Assembly (NCBI RefSeq): GCF_963664075.1
Contig: NZ_OY760916.1
Coordinates: 1 to 64,000, forward strand
Reading direction: 5' to 3'
Length of the DNA stretch: 64,000 bases
DNA from: an uncultured Desulfobulbus sp.
GTDB taxonomy: Bacteria; Desulfobacterota; Desulfobulbia; Desulfobulbales; Desulfobulbaceae
The translations under genes and the position numbers were made by a program. Positions 53,391-62,463 of the stretch are shown piece after piece (the stretch's first letter is position 1; every line of letters starts with the position of its first letter). A model generated the notes under the pieces. It searched no databases. It worked only from the letters and a program-made list of their open reading frames with translations, and was not told where the DNA came from.

Positions 53391-53509
53391 ACCTCTCTCT
53401 CCCCGCAAGCTCCACTGAGAATTGACTGTAATAGGTTCGATTCCTCGCCTGAAAGATGGTGCGAATGTGTCATCGGTAAAAAGAACTGCTTTCAGGAGGC
53501 TGTAGAAAT

Positions 53510-54253
53510 TTAAGCAAGTATGTTTTTGATTGTAAAGGGTATTTTCTGTGAAAATATTTTTTTTAGGTCGTTTGTACTCAAAATTCGGTATTTTCCACTC
53601 GCCAGGGTGCCTAAACGAAGCTTTCCATAGGCTGTACGCTTCAAGTGAATGACCCGGTGATTGATAGCCTGAAACATTTTACGTACTTGCCGTTTTTTTC
53701 CTTCGTGGATGATTACCTCAATAAGGGTCTGATTCTTGCCTCGTTTCAGGACACGTATCTGCGCTGGTCGAGTTCGTACCCCTTCAAGCTCGATCCCCCG
53801 TTCAAGCCGCCCGAGCGCACTCTCCGAAGGAAATCCTGCCACCCAGGCCTCATAGGTCTTGTTGACCTCATAGCGTGGATGGAGAATGGTGTTGCCCAGT
53901 TCGCCATCGTTGGTCATCAGAAGAGCTCCCTCGGTATCCAGGTCAAGCCGTCCCACGGGAAAGAGGCGTTCTGAGAAATCCTGTAACAGGTCAGAAACTA
54001 TCGGCCGTCCTTGCGGATCGGAGAGCGTGGTTACGTAGCCCGTCGGTTTGTTTAAAAGCACATAGACCTTGTGTTCAAAACGAAGGGCTTTCCCGTCAAA
54101 TGTAATTGTATCCCTGGATGAGTCGGCCTTATAGCCAAGCTCTCTAATCAGTTGTCCGTTGACGGTGATACGACCATCTAAAATGAGTTGTTCAGCTCCC
54201 CGGCGGGAGGCAATGCCGGCCTTGGCCAATATCTTCTGCAAGCGTTCTTCCAT
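53510..54253 (-). CDS. rluB: Pseudouridine synthase, RluB/RsuA family
   Basis: A 247-aa RsuA-family enzyme that isomerises uridines in rRNA (RluB acts on 23S). It has an N-terminal S4 domain (RLQKILAKAGIASRRGAEQLILDG), the catalytic motif PVGRLDLDTEGALLMTND with Asp, and the end GKKRQVRKMFQAI. ATG 54253 is selected because the S4 domain starts there and AGAGAAGAG lies upstream; the frame is open further but non-homologous. It ends 52 nt before the HU/IHF spacer. Confidence 0.93.
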   Translation of the reverse strand: MEERLQKILAKAGIASRRGAEQLILDGRITVNGQLIRELGYKADSSRDTITFDGKALRFEHKVYVLLNKPTGYVTTLSDPQGRPIVSDLLQDFSERLFPVGRLDLDTEGALLMTNDGELGNTILHPRYEVNKTYEAWVAGFPSESALGRLERGIELEGVRTRPAQIRVLKRGKNQTLIEVIIHEGKKRQVRKMFQAINHRVIHLKRTAYGKLRLGTLASGKYRILSTNDLKKIFSQKIPFTIKNILA

Positions 54254-54284
54254 GCGATCTCTTCTCTTTGCCTGGAGGGCTTCT

Positions 54285-56057
54285 TCATCCCCAGTATTGT
54301 CGCGGCAACATGGAGGTGATTTTTTCATCCACCAGTGCCTTGGTGGCAGGATCGACCTCCAGAACATCCGTGTACCAGGGTTTCATACGGCAGTCAAAAA
54401 CGATGGGTGGCTCAAGGCCCACATGGAAACGGTGTAAGGTCTGTCCTCGGCCGTGAATGTCGTTTGCAGGCTCAAATCGAGTGAAAAAGGTCCAGAGAAA
54501 TTCCTGAAGTGAACAGGTTGCCTCGCTAGTGGAGTCAACGAGAAGAATAACCGGCCATTGCTGAACTCCTTCAAATTGGGCGAGTTTCTGGGCCAGGTCC
54601 GGATCATTTTCATAGGAATTCCCCTCAACAACCAGAGTGCCCGGAAGATAGGGATTCGGACGACGGCAGCCCTCGGGAAGCGAACCGGAAAATTCTCTTG
54701 GAAGTTCACGAACCTTGTCGCCGAGGCCAAGCATCATTGCCTTGGACCCTTTGTTAACTGAAGGACCGGTATAGTCAAGGGTATCCTGGGAGACGTTGGC
54801 AAAAACAAAAAGATCTCTCTCCCATTGAATGCGCTCAAGGATATGCTGCCAGAGGCGTGGAAAATCCTCAACATTGAGATCGCCGTCGGTCACCAGGAGA
54901 AACTTGGTCAGAGAGAGTTGTCCTTCACCCAGAATTCGAAGACCCGCGGCAAATGCCTCGCGTGGGTAGCGATCGGCCACACGGGCTGCTGCCAGGCAGT
55001 GAAAACCAGTCTCGCCAAAAGTCTTGAGCTGCTGGACCCCTTTCATCACCAGAGGAAAGAGCGGCGAGAGAAGCTCCTGAAGGAAATCACCGATAAAGAA
55101 ATCTTCCTGTTTGGGCCGTCCCACCACAGTGGCCGGATAAATGGCATCCTTGCGGTGATAGAGATGGCTGGTCTGAAAAACCGGGTAGTCGTGCTGCAGG
55201 GAGTTATAACCGTAATGGTCACCAAAAGGACCTTCCGGCCGTCGAACATGCGGCTGTACCATACCTTTGATGGCAAATTCGGCTTCTGCAACAAGTCGGT
55301 GACCGCCGTAGGGATCATCTGCCATACGCAGTTTCTCCCCCTGAAGAAGCGAGGCCAGGATCAATTCCGGAATATTTTCAGGTAAAGGGGCGATGGCGGC
55401 AAGCATCAGCGCAGGTGGACCGCCAATATAGAGGGTCATGGGCAGTGATTGATTCAGCTTTTCAGCCGCATGGTAATGAAATCCCCCTCCCTTATGAATC
55501 TGCCAGTGAATACCCGTGGTGGTATCATCGTAGCGCTGAATGCGGTACATGCCCAGGTTATGTCCGTGGTCCACGGGATGCTCCGTGTAAACAAGCGGCA
55601 GAGTCACGAAGGGGCCACCATCGGAGTGCCAGGAGGTGAGCATGGGTAACTCCGTCATGCGGGCAGGGCGTTGGCAGCATTCGAGGATTGGAGCCTTTTT
55701 GCTGGTTTTCAGGCCCACTTTTAGCCCCTGGCCCAAAAGACCACGTGCTTCCCAAAGACTTGAAGCTGTTGGCGGCAGGGCATGCTCGACCATGTTGACG
55801 AGTCCCTGAACAAAATTCACCGGTCGTTTACCAAAGGCCATCTCCAGTCGGTCCGCGGTACCAAAAAGGTTGGTGACCACAGGAAACTGAGAGTTCTTGA
55901 CCTTGGTGAAAAGAAGGGCCGGTCCACCCTGGGCTATGACTCGGCGATGAATTTCGGCAATCTCCAGATGCGGATCAACCGGCGTGTCGATGGTTAAAAG
56001 CTGATTGTTTGCCCGAAGGAGATTGAGGAAACTGCGCAAATTTACAAGCGGTGGCAT
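54285..56057 (-). CDS. ubiD: UbiD-family decarboxylase
   Basis: A 590-aa member of the prenylated-FMN-dependent (de)carboxylase family that includes 3-polyprenyl-4-hydroxybenzoate decarboxylase and menaquinone-pathway or aromatic-ring decarboxylases. It has DPHLEIAEIHRRV, PALLFTKV, MYRIQRYDDTTTGIHWQIHKG, PEGPFGDHYGYNS (conserved Glu-x-Pro region) and late VTDGDLNVEDF. No ubiX is adjacent. In an anaerobe a role in menaquinone synthesis is plausible but inferred. Confidence 0.9.
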   Translation of the reverse strand: MPPLVNLRSFLNLLRANNQLLTIDTPVDPHLEIAEIHRRVIAQGGPALLFTKVKNSQFPVVTNLFGTADRLEMAFGKRPVNFVQGLVNMVEHALPPTASSLWEARGLLGQGLKVGLKTSKKAPILECCQRPARMTELPMLTSWHSDGGPFVTLPLVYTEHPVDHGHNLGMYRIQRYDDTTTGIHWQIHKGGGFHYHAAEKLNQSLPMTLYIGGPPALMLAAIAPLPENIPELILASLLQGEKLRMADDPYGGHRLVAEAEFAIKGMVQPHVRRPEGPFGDHYGYNSLQHDYPVFQTSHLYHRKDAIYPATVVGRPKQEDFFIGDFLQELLSPLFPLVMKGVQQLKTFGETGFHCLAAARVADRYPREAFAAGLRILGEGQLSLTKFLLVTDGDLNVEDFPRLWQHILERIQWERDLFVFANVSQDTLDYTGPSVNKGSKAMMLGLGDKVRELPREFSGSLPEGCRRPNPYLPGTLVVEGNSYENDPDLAQKLAQFEGVQQWPVILLVDSTSEATCSLQEFLWTFFTRFEPANDIHGRGQTLHRFHVGLEPPIVFDCRMKPWYTDVLEVDPATKALVDEKITSMLPRQYWG

Positions 56058-56101
56058 GGGAGTAAATGTCCTGTAGTGCTGGGATTTGTTCGCTGACCAG
56101 A

Positions 56102-56317
56102 TTAATGATGATGGTGTTCATCTTGGAGGAAAAGCTTGTGGTATTCGTTTTCGCTGAGGTTGTTTTTCATGATAATACCCAGGAGATCGACAACCTGGTT
56201 GATTTCCTCCTCGCTCATGCGGGGGATAAGTACCTTGGTTAAGCGCTCGTCGCTGAAGTGCTGGAGGAATTCAGCAAGGGATCGCTCGTCAGTTTCGCGG
56301 TCGAGTCCAAAAAACAT
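56102..56317 (-). CDS. Small acidic unknown protein (71 aa)
   Basis: Not recognised by name, though short helical proteins of this kind occur beside housekeeping genes in related bacteria. It begins MFFGLDRETDERSLAEFLQHFSDERL, is rich in acidic and aliphatic helices (RMSEEEINQVVDLLGIIM), and ends in a four-His tail (DEHHHH) that could bind metal. AAGGA lies 6-7 nt before ATG 56317. It is between ubiD and yjbQ, same strand, 44 nt from ubiD. Confidence 0.65.
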   Translation of the reverse strand: MFFGLDRETDERSLAEFLQHFSDERLTKVLIPRMSEEEINQVVDLLGIIMKNNLSENEYHKLFLQDEHHHH

Positions 56318-56383
56318 TCTATTTCCTTAGAGTTATAAATGGTGTCTGTTGCTGTGGTCCATGGGGAAAACAAACAGTGCCGC

Positions 56384-56785
56384 TCATCCGGCAAGAATTT
56401 TCCACCACAGCTTCCGACTGCGCGGGCCATCAAATTCACTGAAAAAGACCCGCTGCCAGGTGCCAAGCTGCAACCTGCCACGTTCGATAAATATCTGGAC
56501 CGAAGACCCGGTCATGGCGGTCATCAGGTGGGCCGGTGAGTTGCCCTCGGCATGTCTGTAGGGGTAATCGGCAGGGACGATTTTCTGCAATGCCCCCAAG
56601 AGATCACGCTGTACATCTGGATCTGCCCCTTCATTGATGAGGAGACCGGCTGTCGTGTGCGGGTTGTAGACGTAGAGTATGCCGCTGTCTATACCTTTTT
56701 CGTGAACGAGCTGCTGTAACTCTGTGGTCACATCGATCATTTCCAGCCGGTTGCGGCTTGTCAGGCCAAGGCTACCGTTTGCCAT
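56384..56785 (-). CDS. YjbQ/UPF0047 family protein
   Basis: A 133-aa protein of the UPF0047 (YjbQ) family. It shows DSGILYVYNPHTTAGLLINEGADPDV (metal-binding His and acidic residues), YRHAEGNSPAHLMTAMTGSS and QRVFFSEFDGPRSR. Members have weak thiamine-phosphate synthase activity in vitro; the true role is unclear. It lies upstream of the 71-aa gene and downstream of the glycine-zipper lipoprotein gene, on the same strand. Confidence 0.9.
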   Translation of the reverse strand: MANGSLGLTSRNRLEMIDVTTELQQLVHEKGIDSGILYVYNPHTTAGLLINEGADPDVQRDLLGALQKIVPADYPYRHAEGNSPAHLMTAMTGSSVQIFIERGRLQLGTWQRVFFSEFDGPRSRKLWWKILAG

Positions 56786-56797
56786 CAGTCTCCTTCC

Positions 56798-57238
56798 TCA
56801 CTGTAACTGCCAGGAACCATATTCATCGCGACAGGCGGTGCTGTAGGTTTTTTGCGGTCTGCCGTCAACCAGTGCTTCAATTTCAGCACGGCGGCAGATG
56901 CGCTGGGTATTGGGGTTCTGGTAGGCTGGCTGAGGGGAAACCATGTATTGGTTGCCCGTATCCGGGTTGACCCAGGCGGAACGCTGGTAGGAGACACCCC
57001 GTTCATAGGTGTGGTTGAGCTGCTCGCGGTCGTATTTGTCCATCTCATTGCCAACAATGTTGCCTAGCATGGTGCCTACCGCTGCCCCAATGAGCGTTGC
57101 TCCGGTATTGTGGCCAATGGCTTGACCGATCAAGGCCCCTGCGGCCGCCCCACCGAGCGCACCAGTCTGTCCTTTGGTGGCGCAGGAAGAGAGTGAAAAG
57201 AGACTCACACAAGCAAGAATAATGCTCATATACTTCAT
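56798..57238 (-). CDS. Glycine-zipper lipoprotein (17-kDa surface antigen-like)
   Basis: A 146-aa lipoprotein with signal peptide and lipobox LSSC (Cys 19) and a glycine-zipper membrane-interacting region (GALGGAAAGALIGQAIGH and IGAAVGTMLGNIVG). The C-terminal domain (RICRRAEIEALVDGRPQKTY) resembles the 17-kDa outer membrane antigen. Likely an outer-membrane or periplasmic stress-linked protein. It overlaps rmuC by 4 nt. Confidence 0.82.
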   Translation of the reverse strand: MKYMSIILACVSLFSLSSCATKGQTGALGGAAAGALIGQAIGHNTGATLIGAAVGTMLGNIVGNEMDKYDREQLNHTYERGVSYQRSAWVNPDTGNQYMVSPQPAYQNPNTQRICRRAEIEALVDGRPQKTYSTACRDEYGSWQLQ

Positions 57239-58611
57239 GATATTTCTCCTGAAAGAGAAGATGTGGATGAAAGGGATTCGGGCAGTGTTTTTGAAGCCTG
57301 CACTCCCAGCTCTTTGAGCGCTTCCGCTCGGGCAACCAAGTTGCCTTGGCCCGTGGAAAGGCGATTCCTGGCTGTGTGCCAGGACTGTTGTGCTTGGGTG
57401 AGACGAAAGCCTATCTCCTCAAAGGCTTCAGCGAAGCCAACAAATTTATCATAAAGATTCCCAGCTTGTTTGGCAATGACTAAACCATTGCGGTTTTGCT
57501 CGTCAAGGCGCCAGAGATGGTGGATTGTGCGCAGAATGGCAAGGAGGGTTGAGGGGCTTGTGAGAATGACCTTTTTCTGCATGGAGGCAGTCAGCAGTTC
57601 GGGGTCTTGTTCCACCGCAAGTTGAAAAGCCCCTTCAATGGGAATGAAAAGGAGGACAAAATCCAACGAACCTACCTCGCTGAGTTGCTGGTACTGTTTG
57701 CCTGCAAGCAGACTCACCTGTTTTCTCACAGAATCCAGGTGTTGTCTGATCAACAGTGTTTTTTCCTGTTCATCTTCGGTATTATGCGCATCCTGAAAAG
57801 CTTTGAGCGAGACCTTGGCATCAATGATGACCGTCCTTTCGTCGGGAAGGTGGACGATGACATCCGGCCGCAGGGCAGAACCGTCCTGGCTGATATGATG
57901 GACCTGCGTCTGGAACTCTTTGCCGCTGCGTAGGCCCGAGTTTTCCAGGAGTTTGGCCAGGATCATTTCTCCCCATTGCCCCTGGAGCTTGTTACTGCCC
58001 CGTAGGGCCTGGGTGAGATTGGCGGCCTCGCTGCTGATCTGCTGGTTGAGCGTTTTCAGGTGCTCGATTTCTTTGAGCATGGAGACACGGTCACGGGAAT
58101 CGCGATCATATATATCTTCAACCTTGCTCTTGAAATCGAGTATCTGATCCTGAAAGGGGCGGAGCAGGTGGGTCAGGGTCGAGGTGTGCTGCTGATTAAG
58201 CGACTCGCCTTTTTCCTGCAGCGCCTGACCAGCCAAAATCTGAAAATCGCGTTTGATCTGAGTACGCGTTTCCTCAAGCAGGATTTCTCGTTCCTGCAAT
58301 TGCTGCTGAAGTCCGCGATAGGATGTCTGCAAAGAGGCGTTTTCGGTTTCCAACTGTCGACATTCGCGGATAAGCAGATCATATTCATGGCGAACCTCTT
58401 TTAGCTCGCGCCGTAGGATATCTGTTTCATCTTCATATCGTTCGAGCTTCAGACTTAATGTGAGTTGACGCCGTTGGACCCGCATCTGCAGAACTAACAA
58501 TAAAATAACTGCAAAAAACAGACTGAACCCGACTCCAAAGGTGAAGGAGGTCGGGTCAATCTGATCAAAAGGAGCTGGGAGCTGGGGCAGAGTAAAAAAG
58601 ACTGATTCCAC
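57235..58611 (-). CDS. rmuC: DNA recombination protein RmuC
   Basis: RmuC limits rearrangements at inverted repeats. The 458-aa protein has an N-terminal membrane segment (FGVGFSLFFAVILLLVLQM), a long coiled coil (about 50-210) and the RmuC catalytic-like core (GQWGEMILAKLLENSGLRSG, LRPDVIVHLPDERTVIIDAKVSL, FVLLFIPIEGAFQLAV). The nuclease-like PD-(D/E)xK signature fits RPDVIVHLP...DAK. The stop overlaps the next gene, and it follows cbpM closely. Confidence 0.92.
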   Translation of the reverse strand: MESVFFTLPQLPAPFDQIDPTSFTFGVGFSLFFAVILLLVLQMRVQRRQLTLSLKLERYEDETDILRRELKEVRHEYDLLIRECRQLETENASLQTSYRGLQQQLQEREILLEETRTQIKRDFQILAGQALQEKGESLNQQHTSTLTHLLRPFQDQILDFKSKVEDIYDRDSRDRVSMLKEIEHLKTLNQQISSEAANLTQALRGSNKLQGQWGEMILAKLLENSGLRSGKEFQTQVHHISQDGSALRPDVIVHLPDERTVIIDAKVSLKAFQDAHNTEDEQEKTLLIRQHLDSVRKQVSLLAGKQYQQLSEVGSLDFVLLFIPIEGAFQLAVEQDPELLTASMQKKVILTSPSTLLAILRTIHHLWRLDEQNRNGLVIAKQAGNLYDKFVGFAEAFEEIGFRLTQAQQSWHTARNRLSTGQGNLVARAEALKELGVQASKTLPESLSSTSSLSGEIS

Positions 58612-58614
58612 GCT

Positions 58615-58920
58615 TTAACGCCTTCTGGACCGGAGGCGCAGGGTTTCAATCTCATCCAGGAGATCGAGTACCAGAGCACATCCTGGAAGATTAACCCGTA
58701 AATCCTGTTGCAGACGAATGACGGTTTGAACCCGTTGAACAGCAACAAAGGAAAACTGCCATTCTTTGGGGGAACAGCCCTCGGGGCTTAGGATGCCTTC
58801 GTCAATAAGGTTTTCTATAAGTTCAGCGCTGACATTGCACAGCCGACAGAGCTCTGCCAGAGAACAACGACTCTCCTCGCTCAAGACAATACCGGTGACA
58901 TAGGTGAGTTGTTTTGCCAT
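58615..58920 (-). CDS. cbpM: CbpM-like chaperone modulator (MerR-type fold)
   Basis: A 101-aa protein of the CbpM family, which binds the CbpA J-domain and inhibits it. It shows LAELCRLCNVSAELIENLIDEGIL and FVAVQRVQTVIRLQQDLRVNLPGCALVLDLLDEIE, the MerR_2-like helical pattern. ATG 58920 comes 1 nt after the cbpA stop, which points to coupling; GTG 58929 would be the alternative. Co-encoded with cbpA, as in the classical pair. Confidence 0.88.
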   Translation of the reverse strand: MAKQLTYVTGIVLSEESRCSLAELCRLCNVSAELIENLIDEGILSPEGCSPKEWQFSFVAVQRVQTVIRLQQDLRVNLPGCALVLDLLDEIETLRLRSRRR

Positions 58921-58921
58921 A

Positions 58922-59866
58922 TCAGACACCTAATTCTGTTCGTGGATTTGTGGGCATTTGTTTGGCCATCTCTTCATAAAGTGCACGTTGTTCATCGGTC
59001 TTTGCCTCAGGGATAACGATGCGTAAGGTAACGATCTGATCGCCCGACTGGTTGGCGGTGGATAGCCCCCTCCCTTTGAGGCGTAGTTTTCTTCCTCCTT
59101 GCGATCCTGCGGGGATTTTGAGCTGTACCTTGCCACCAAGCGTTGGCACTGTAATTGAGGCTCCCAGTGCAGCCTCCCAAGGGGTGACGGGAAGGTTGAT
59201 GTGTATGTCTCGTTTTTCGACATGAAAGAGGCGGTCTTCTTCAAAGGCAATTTCAAGGTATAAATCTCCTGCGGGGCCGCCTCCGTGGCCCGGCATTCCT
59301 TGGCCTTCGAGGCGAATACGTTGTCCCGCAAGAATTCCCTTGGGAATTGTGATATTTATTGTATGTGGTTGTTGCTGTAACAGACCTTGAGGATTGATGA
59401 CCTGGCGATTGAGGGTTATGGTTTTTTGGCCACCGGCGTAGGCATCTTGCAAACTGATAAGGATTTTGGCGTGTTGATCCTCTCCCTGCATCCGAAATGA
59501 ATACTGCCTGTGGTTACTCTGCTGGGTTTTGCCAAAGAGAGATTCAAAAAAATCACTGAAATCTGAGGCGTCGGCACCTGTATAGCCAGCTCCTCGGAAC
59601 TCAAAACCAGCATCCCAGTTGGGAGGAGGATCAAAGTTTTGCCCTTCCTTCCAGTTGGCACCAAACTGGTCATAGGCTGCGCGTTTTTCCGGGTCTTTGA
59701 GGACCTCGTAAGCTTCCCCGATGTCTTTAAAGCTGTTCTCCGCATTTGCCTCCTTGTTGATATCAGGGTGGTACTTACGGGCAAGTTTACGGTAACTCTG
59801 TTTGATCTGGTCCTGGGAGGCCTTACGGCCAACTCCCAAAATTTTGTAATAATCTTTATATTCCAT
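58922..59866 (-). CDS. cbpA: Curved DNA-binding/DnaJ-class co-chaperone CbpA
   Basis: A 314-aa DnaJ-like co-chaperone of DnaK. The J-domain has the HPD motif (LARKYHPDINKE), a Gly/Phe-rich linker (FEFRGAGYTG, FESLFGK) and the two C-terminal substrate domains (DAYAGGQKTI, LEGQGMPGHGGGPAGDLYLEI); the zinc finger of DnaJ is absent, as in CbpA. ATG 59866 follows GGGGAG and begins MEYKDYYKILGV. With cbpM next, stress-related folding is the likely role. Confidence 0.92.
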   Translation of the reverse strand: MEYKDYYKILGVGRKASQDQIKQSYRKLARKYHPDINKEANAENSFKDIGEAYEVLKDPEKRAAYDQFGANWKEGQNFDPPPNWDAGFEFRGAGYTGADASDFSDFFESLFGKTQQSNHRQYSFRMQGEDQHAKILISLQDAYAGGQKTITLNRQVINPQGLLQQQPHTINITIPKGILAGQRIRLEGQGMPGHGGGPAGDLYLEIAFEEDRLFHVEKRDIHINLPVTPWEAALGASITVPTLGGKVQLKIPAGSQGGRKLRLKGRGLSTANQSGDQIVTLRIVIPEAKTDEQRALYEEMAKQMPTNPRTELGV

Positions 59867-60046
59867 AAAACTCCCCAAATTCGATGAACGTACACGAGAA
59901 GACATCAATTGCCTGGAAGGGACTCTAGGTGTAACTATTTATAAAAAATAAGAATAGCTCATAAAAAAGAAAAGAAAAAAAGTTCCGCCCCCGCTTTCCC
60001 CTTGAATAGCGTTGGCCCAATCTCTTATGCTCTTTTATAGGTGTGT

Positions 60047-60589
60047 ATGAACAGTAAGGTAGCTAACATTCTCCTGACCGGATTTAGAGCCACAGGCAAA
60101 AGCACAGTTGGCCGACTTCTCGCCCAGCGGCTTGGGCTTTTTTTTATAGATATGGATATTGAACTCAGCAAACGTCTTGGTGGCAGTGTGGCTGAGATTG
60201 TGCATGAGCACGGCTGGCCCTATTTCCGAAAGGCGGAAGCTAACCTGCTTGCAGAACTCTGTTCCCGCACTGGCTATGTGATTGCTACCGGCGGCGGTGC
60301 CATCGAGCATCAAGCACAGTGGCACTCTTTGCGCAGAAACGCTTTTGTCCTCTGGCTTGATGCCGATGAGGCGACGATCAAAAGACGTATAGACAAGGAT
60401 CCTCTTTCCTCAGTGCAGCGACCCGATCTACCTGCTGAAGGCAGTGCACAACGGGAATCACTTACATGCACACTTGAACGTCGCCGCCCCCTGTATCGCC
60501 AGGGCTCAGATATACACCTTGACACCGCTGCAAATACTCCTGAACAGTTGGCCGCTGCAGCACTTTCCTGGCTTGAAAAACAGGCCTGA
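60047..60589 (+). CDS. aroK: Shikimate kinase
   Basis: AroK phosphorylates shikimate in aromatic amino acid synthesis. The 180-aa protein has Walker A GFRATGKS, the shikimate-binding DMDIELSKRLG, GGSVAEIVHEHGWPYFRKAEANLL, the GGGA loop (IATGGGAIE) and a late LTCTLERRRPLYRQ lid. ATG 60047 follows TAGGTG; GTG 60041 is in frame. It is divergent from cbpA and 52 nt upstream of glgA. Confidence 0.92.
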   Translation: MNSKVANILLTGFRATGKSTVGRLLAQRLGLFFIDMDIELSKRLGGSVAEIVHEHGWPYFRKAEANLLAELCSRTGYVIATGGGAIEHQAQWHSLRRNAFVLWLDADEATIKRRIDKDPLSSVQRPDLPAEGSAQRESLTCTLERRRPLYRQGSDIHLDTAANTPEQLAAAALSWLEKQA

Positions 60590-60641
60590 ACTCATGAATC
60601 TACAGTGAGGCCTCACCTATGATGATACAGCAGGCAGTTTC

Positions 60642-62282
60642 ATGAAACAAAAAACACTCAAGACCAATCGAGAGCTTCAGTCCGTCTGGATTGTCACTCG
60701 AGAATATGCGGGCCTCGCCGGTGCCGGTGGCGTGAAAGATGTTTCGCGGCAGCTCGCAGAAGCCCTGGCTGATTCGGGTACCACCCGTGTTAACGTCATT
60801 ATGCCACGATACGGGTTTATGGATCCGCTTGCCCTTGGATGTGTCAGAGTGGAGGTGGGAAGCCAAGTCGTCAGTATCGATGAGGAAACTGTTGGGCGTG
60901 GCTATCAGGTGGATATGAACTACACCGAGAGGGAGCGTAGAGAGTCGGTTTGCCTCTGGCAGATGACGTGCAACGGGGTGGAGATTTATCTGGTTGAGGC
61001 AGCCCGCTTTGCCGAAAAGTTCGGCGTCTACACGTACACCGAACAAGAGGCCAGGGAACAGAGGTGGCGGCAGAAAGGACAGGGGCATTACGATTATTTC
61101 GCCATGAATATTCTGTTGCAGAAGGCGGCTTTAGACGCCATGATTTTGTTGCAGGAGCGTCCGGATATAATTCACTGTCAGGATGGGCATACCGCAACCT
61201 TACCTGCCATGATGCGGGAAAACTCAGGCTATCGACACTATTTTCATGCAACCGCTGCTGTAGTGACTATTCATAATGCAGGCATGGGCTATCACCAGGA
61301 GGTCGCTGATTTGTCCTTTGCCCAGGCTATAACCTCCCTGCCTCAGCGGGTTATTGAAAACTCACTTTTGGGAGACAAATTTGACCCCTTTTTAGCTGCA
61401 GCACCTTATGCTATCCTCAATACGGTGAGTGAAAATTATGCTCGTGAGCTCCAGCAGAGCGATGATGATGCACGTACAGGCTGGCTTGGCCATGCCCTGA
61501 TGGTAAAAGGCATCACCCTTTCCGGCATTACCAACGGGATAGATCCTGAATCCTTTAACCCCGGTAAGCCTGAGGCGTTAGATCTGAAGGCTGGATTTGA
61601 TGTGCGAAAGGGGCAACTCGAAGGAAAAGCTCTCTGCAAGCGAGATCTGCTTGAACGCCTGGACCATGGACCAGGATGGGAGGGGGTTGAGCAATTTGGC
61701 CGTCTTGCATCCCACCCGCGGGAACCTCTCTGTACCTTTATTGGTCGGTTGACTACACAGAAAGGGGTGGATACCTTAATTGAAACAATTTCCAATATGC
61801 TGGCAACGGATGCGGCCTGCAGATTTCTGATCTTCGGTTCCGGTGAAGCGACCTACGAAGAACAACTGAAAAAACTTGCCCGACAGGGGGATAAGCGTGT
61901 TTGTTTTCTCAAAGGTTTTGATCCTCTTTTGGCAAATACGATTTATGCTGCCGGCGATTTGTTTTTAATTCCCTCGCAATATGAGCCCTGCGGCTTAACC
62001 GATTATATGGCCCAGCTTCTGGGGAACCTTCCTGTGGTGCATCGTGTCGGTGGGCTGGTGAAGGTAATTGACGAAAAAACAGGCTTTTGCTATGACGAGG
62101 ACAAGGCCGCAGCACTCACTCTGACGCTGCTGCGAGCCATGAGACTCTACAGAGAAGAACCTGAACGATTTCTGGAGATGCAGAAGGCTGCGGTGCATCG
62201 CATCGACCAAAAACATACCTGGAAACAGGTTATGGAGGCGTACAGAGCGTTGTACCAACAAGCGCTTGCGCTGATTGCGTAA
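60642..62282 (+). CDS. glgA: Glycogen/starch synthase-like glycosyltransferase (GT5)
   Basis: A 546-aa GT5-type protein resembling GlgA, which adds ADP-glucose to glycogen. It has PDIIHCQDGHTATLP, TIHNAGMGYHQ, GITLSGITNGIDPESFNP, FIGRLTTQKGVDTLIETI and the EPCGLTD motif. However, the N-terminal ADP-glucose-binding KxGGLxDV motif is GAGGVKDV here, losing the lysine, so donor or activity may differ. ATG 60642 has only a weak AGGCAG upstream. Cotranscription with aroK is uncertain. Confidence 0.78.
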   Translation: MKQKTLKTNRELQSVWIVTREYAGLAGAGGVKDVSRQLAEALADSGTTRVNVIMPRYGFMDPLALGCVRVEVGSQVVSIDEETVGRGYQVDMNYTERERRESVCLWQMTCNGVEIYLVEAARFAEKFGVYTYTEQEAREQRWRQKGQGHYDYFAMNILLQKAALDAMILLQERPDIIHCQDGHTATLPAMMRENSGYRHYFHATAAVVTIHNAGMGYHQEVADLSFAQAITSLPQRVIENSLLGDKFDPFLAAAPYAILNTVSENYARELQQSDDDARTGWLGHALMVKGITLSGITNGIDPESFNPGKPEALDLKAGFDVRKGQLEGKALCKRDLLERLDHGPGWEGVEQFGRLASHPREPLCTFIGRLTTQKGVDTLIETISNMLATDAACRFLIFGSGEATYEEQLKKLARQGDKRVCFLKGFDPLLANTIYAAGDLFLIPSQYEPCGLTDYMAQLLGNLPVVHRVGGLVKVIDEKTGFCYDEDKAAALTLTLLRAMRLYREEPERFLEMQKAAVHRIDQKHTWKQVMEAYRALYQQALALIA

Positions 62283-62463
62283 ATATGTTGGCATGAGAAG
62301 TTCACAGGCACATTCCCAAGAAAGGCAGGGGGCTGGCCAAGATGATACACGCCAGCAAAACACAGAACAAAATGTGTGTGTTGTGCGTTGGGCTGTTGAT
62401 TTTTCCCTATCTTGAGCTTTTCTCCCGGGAAGAACGACAATTTTAAGAGAGGAGTGACACATC

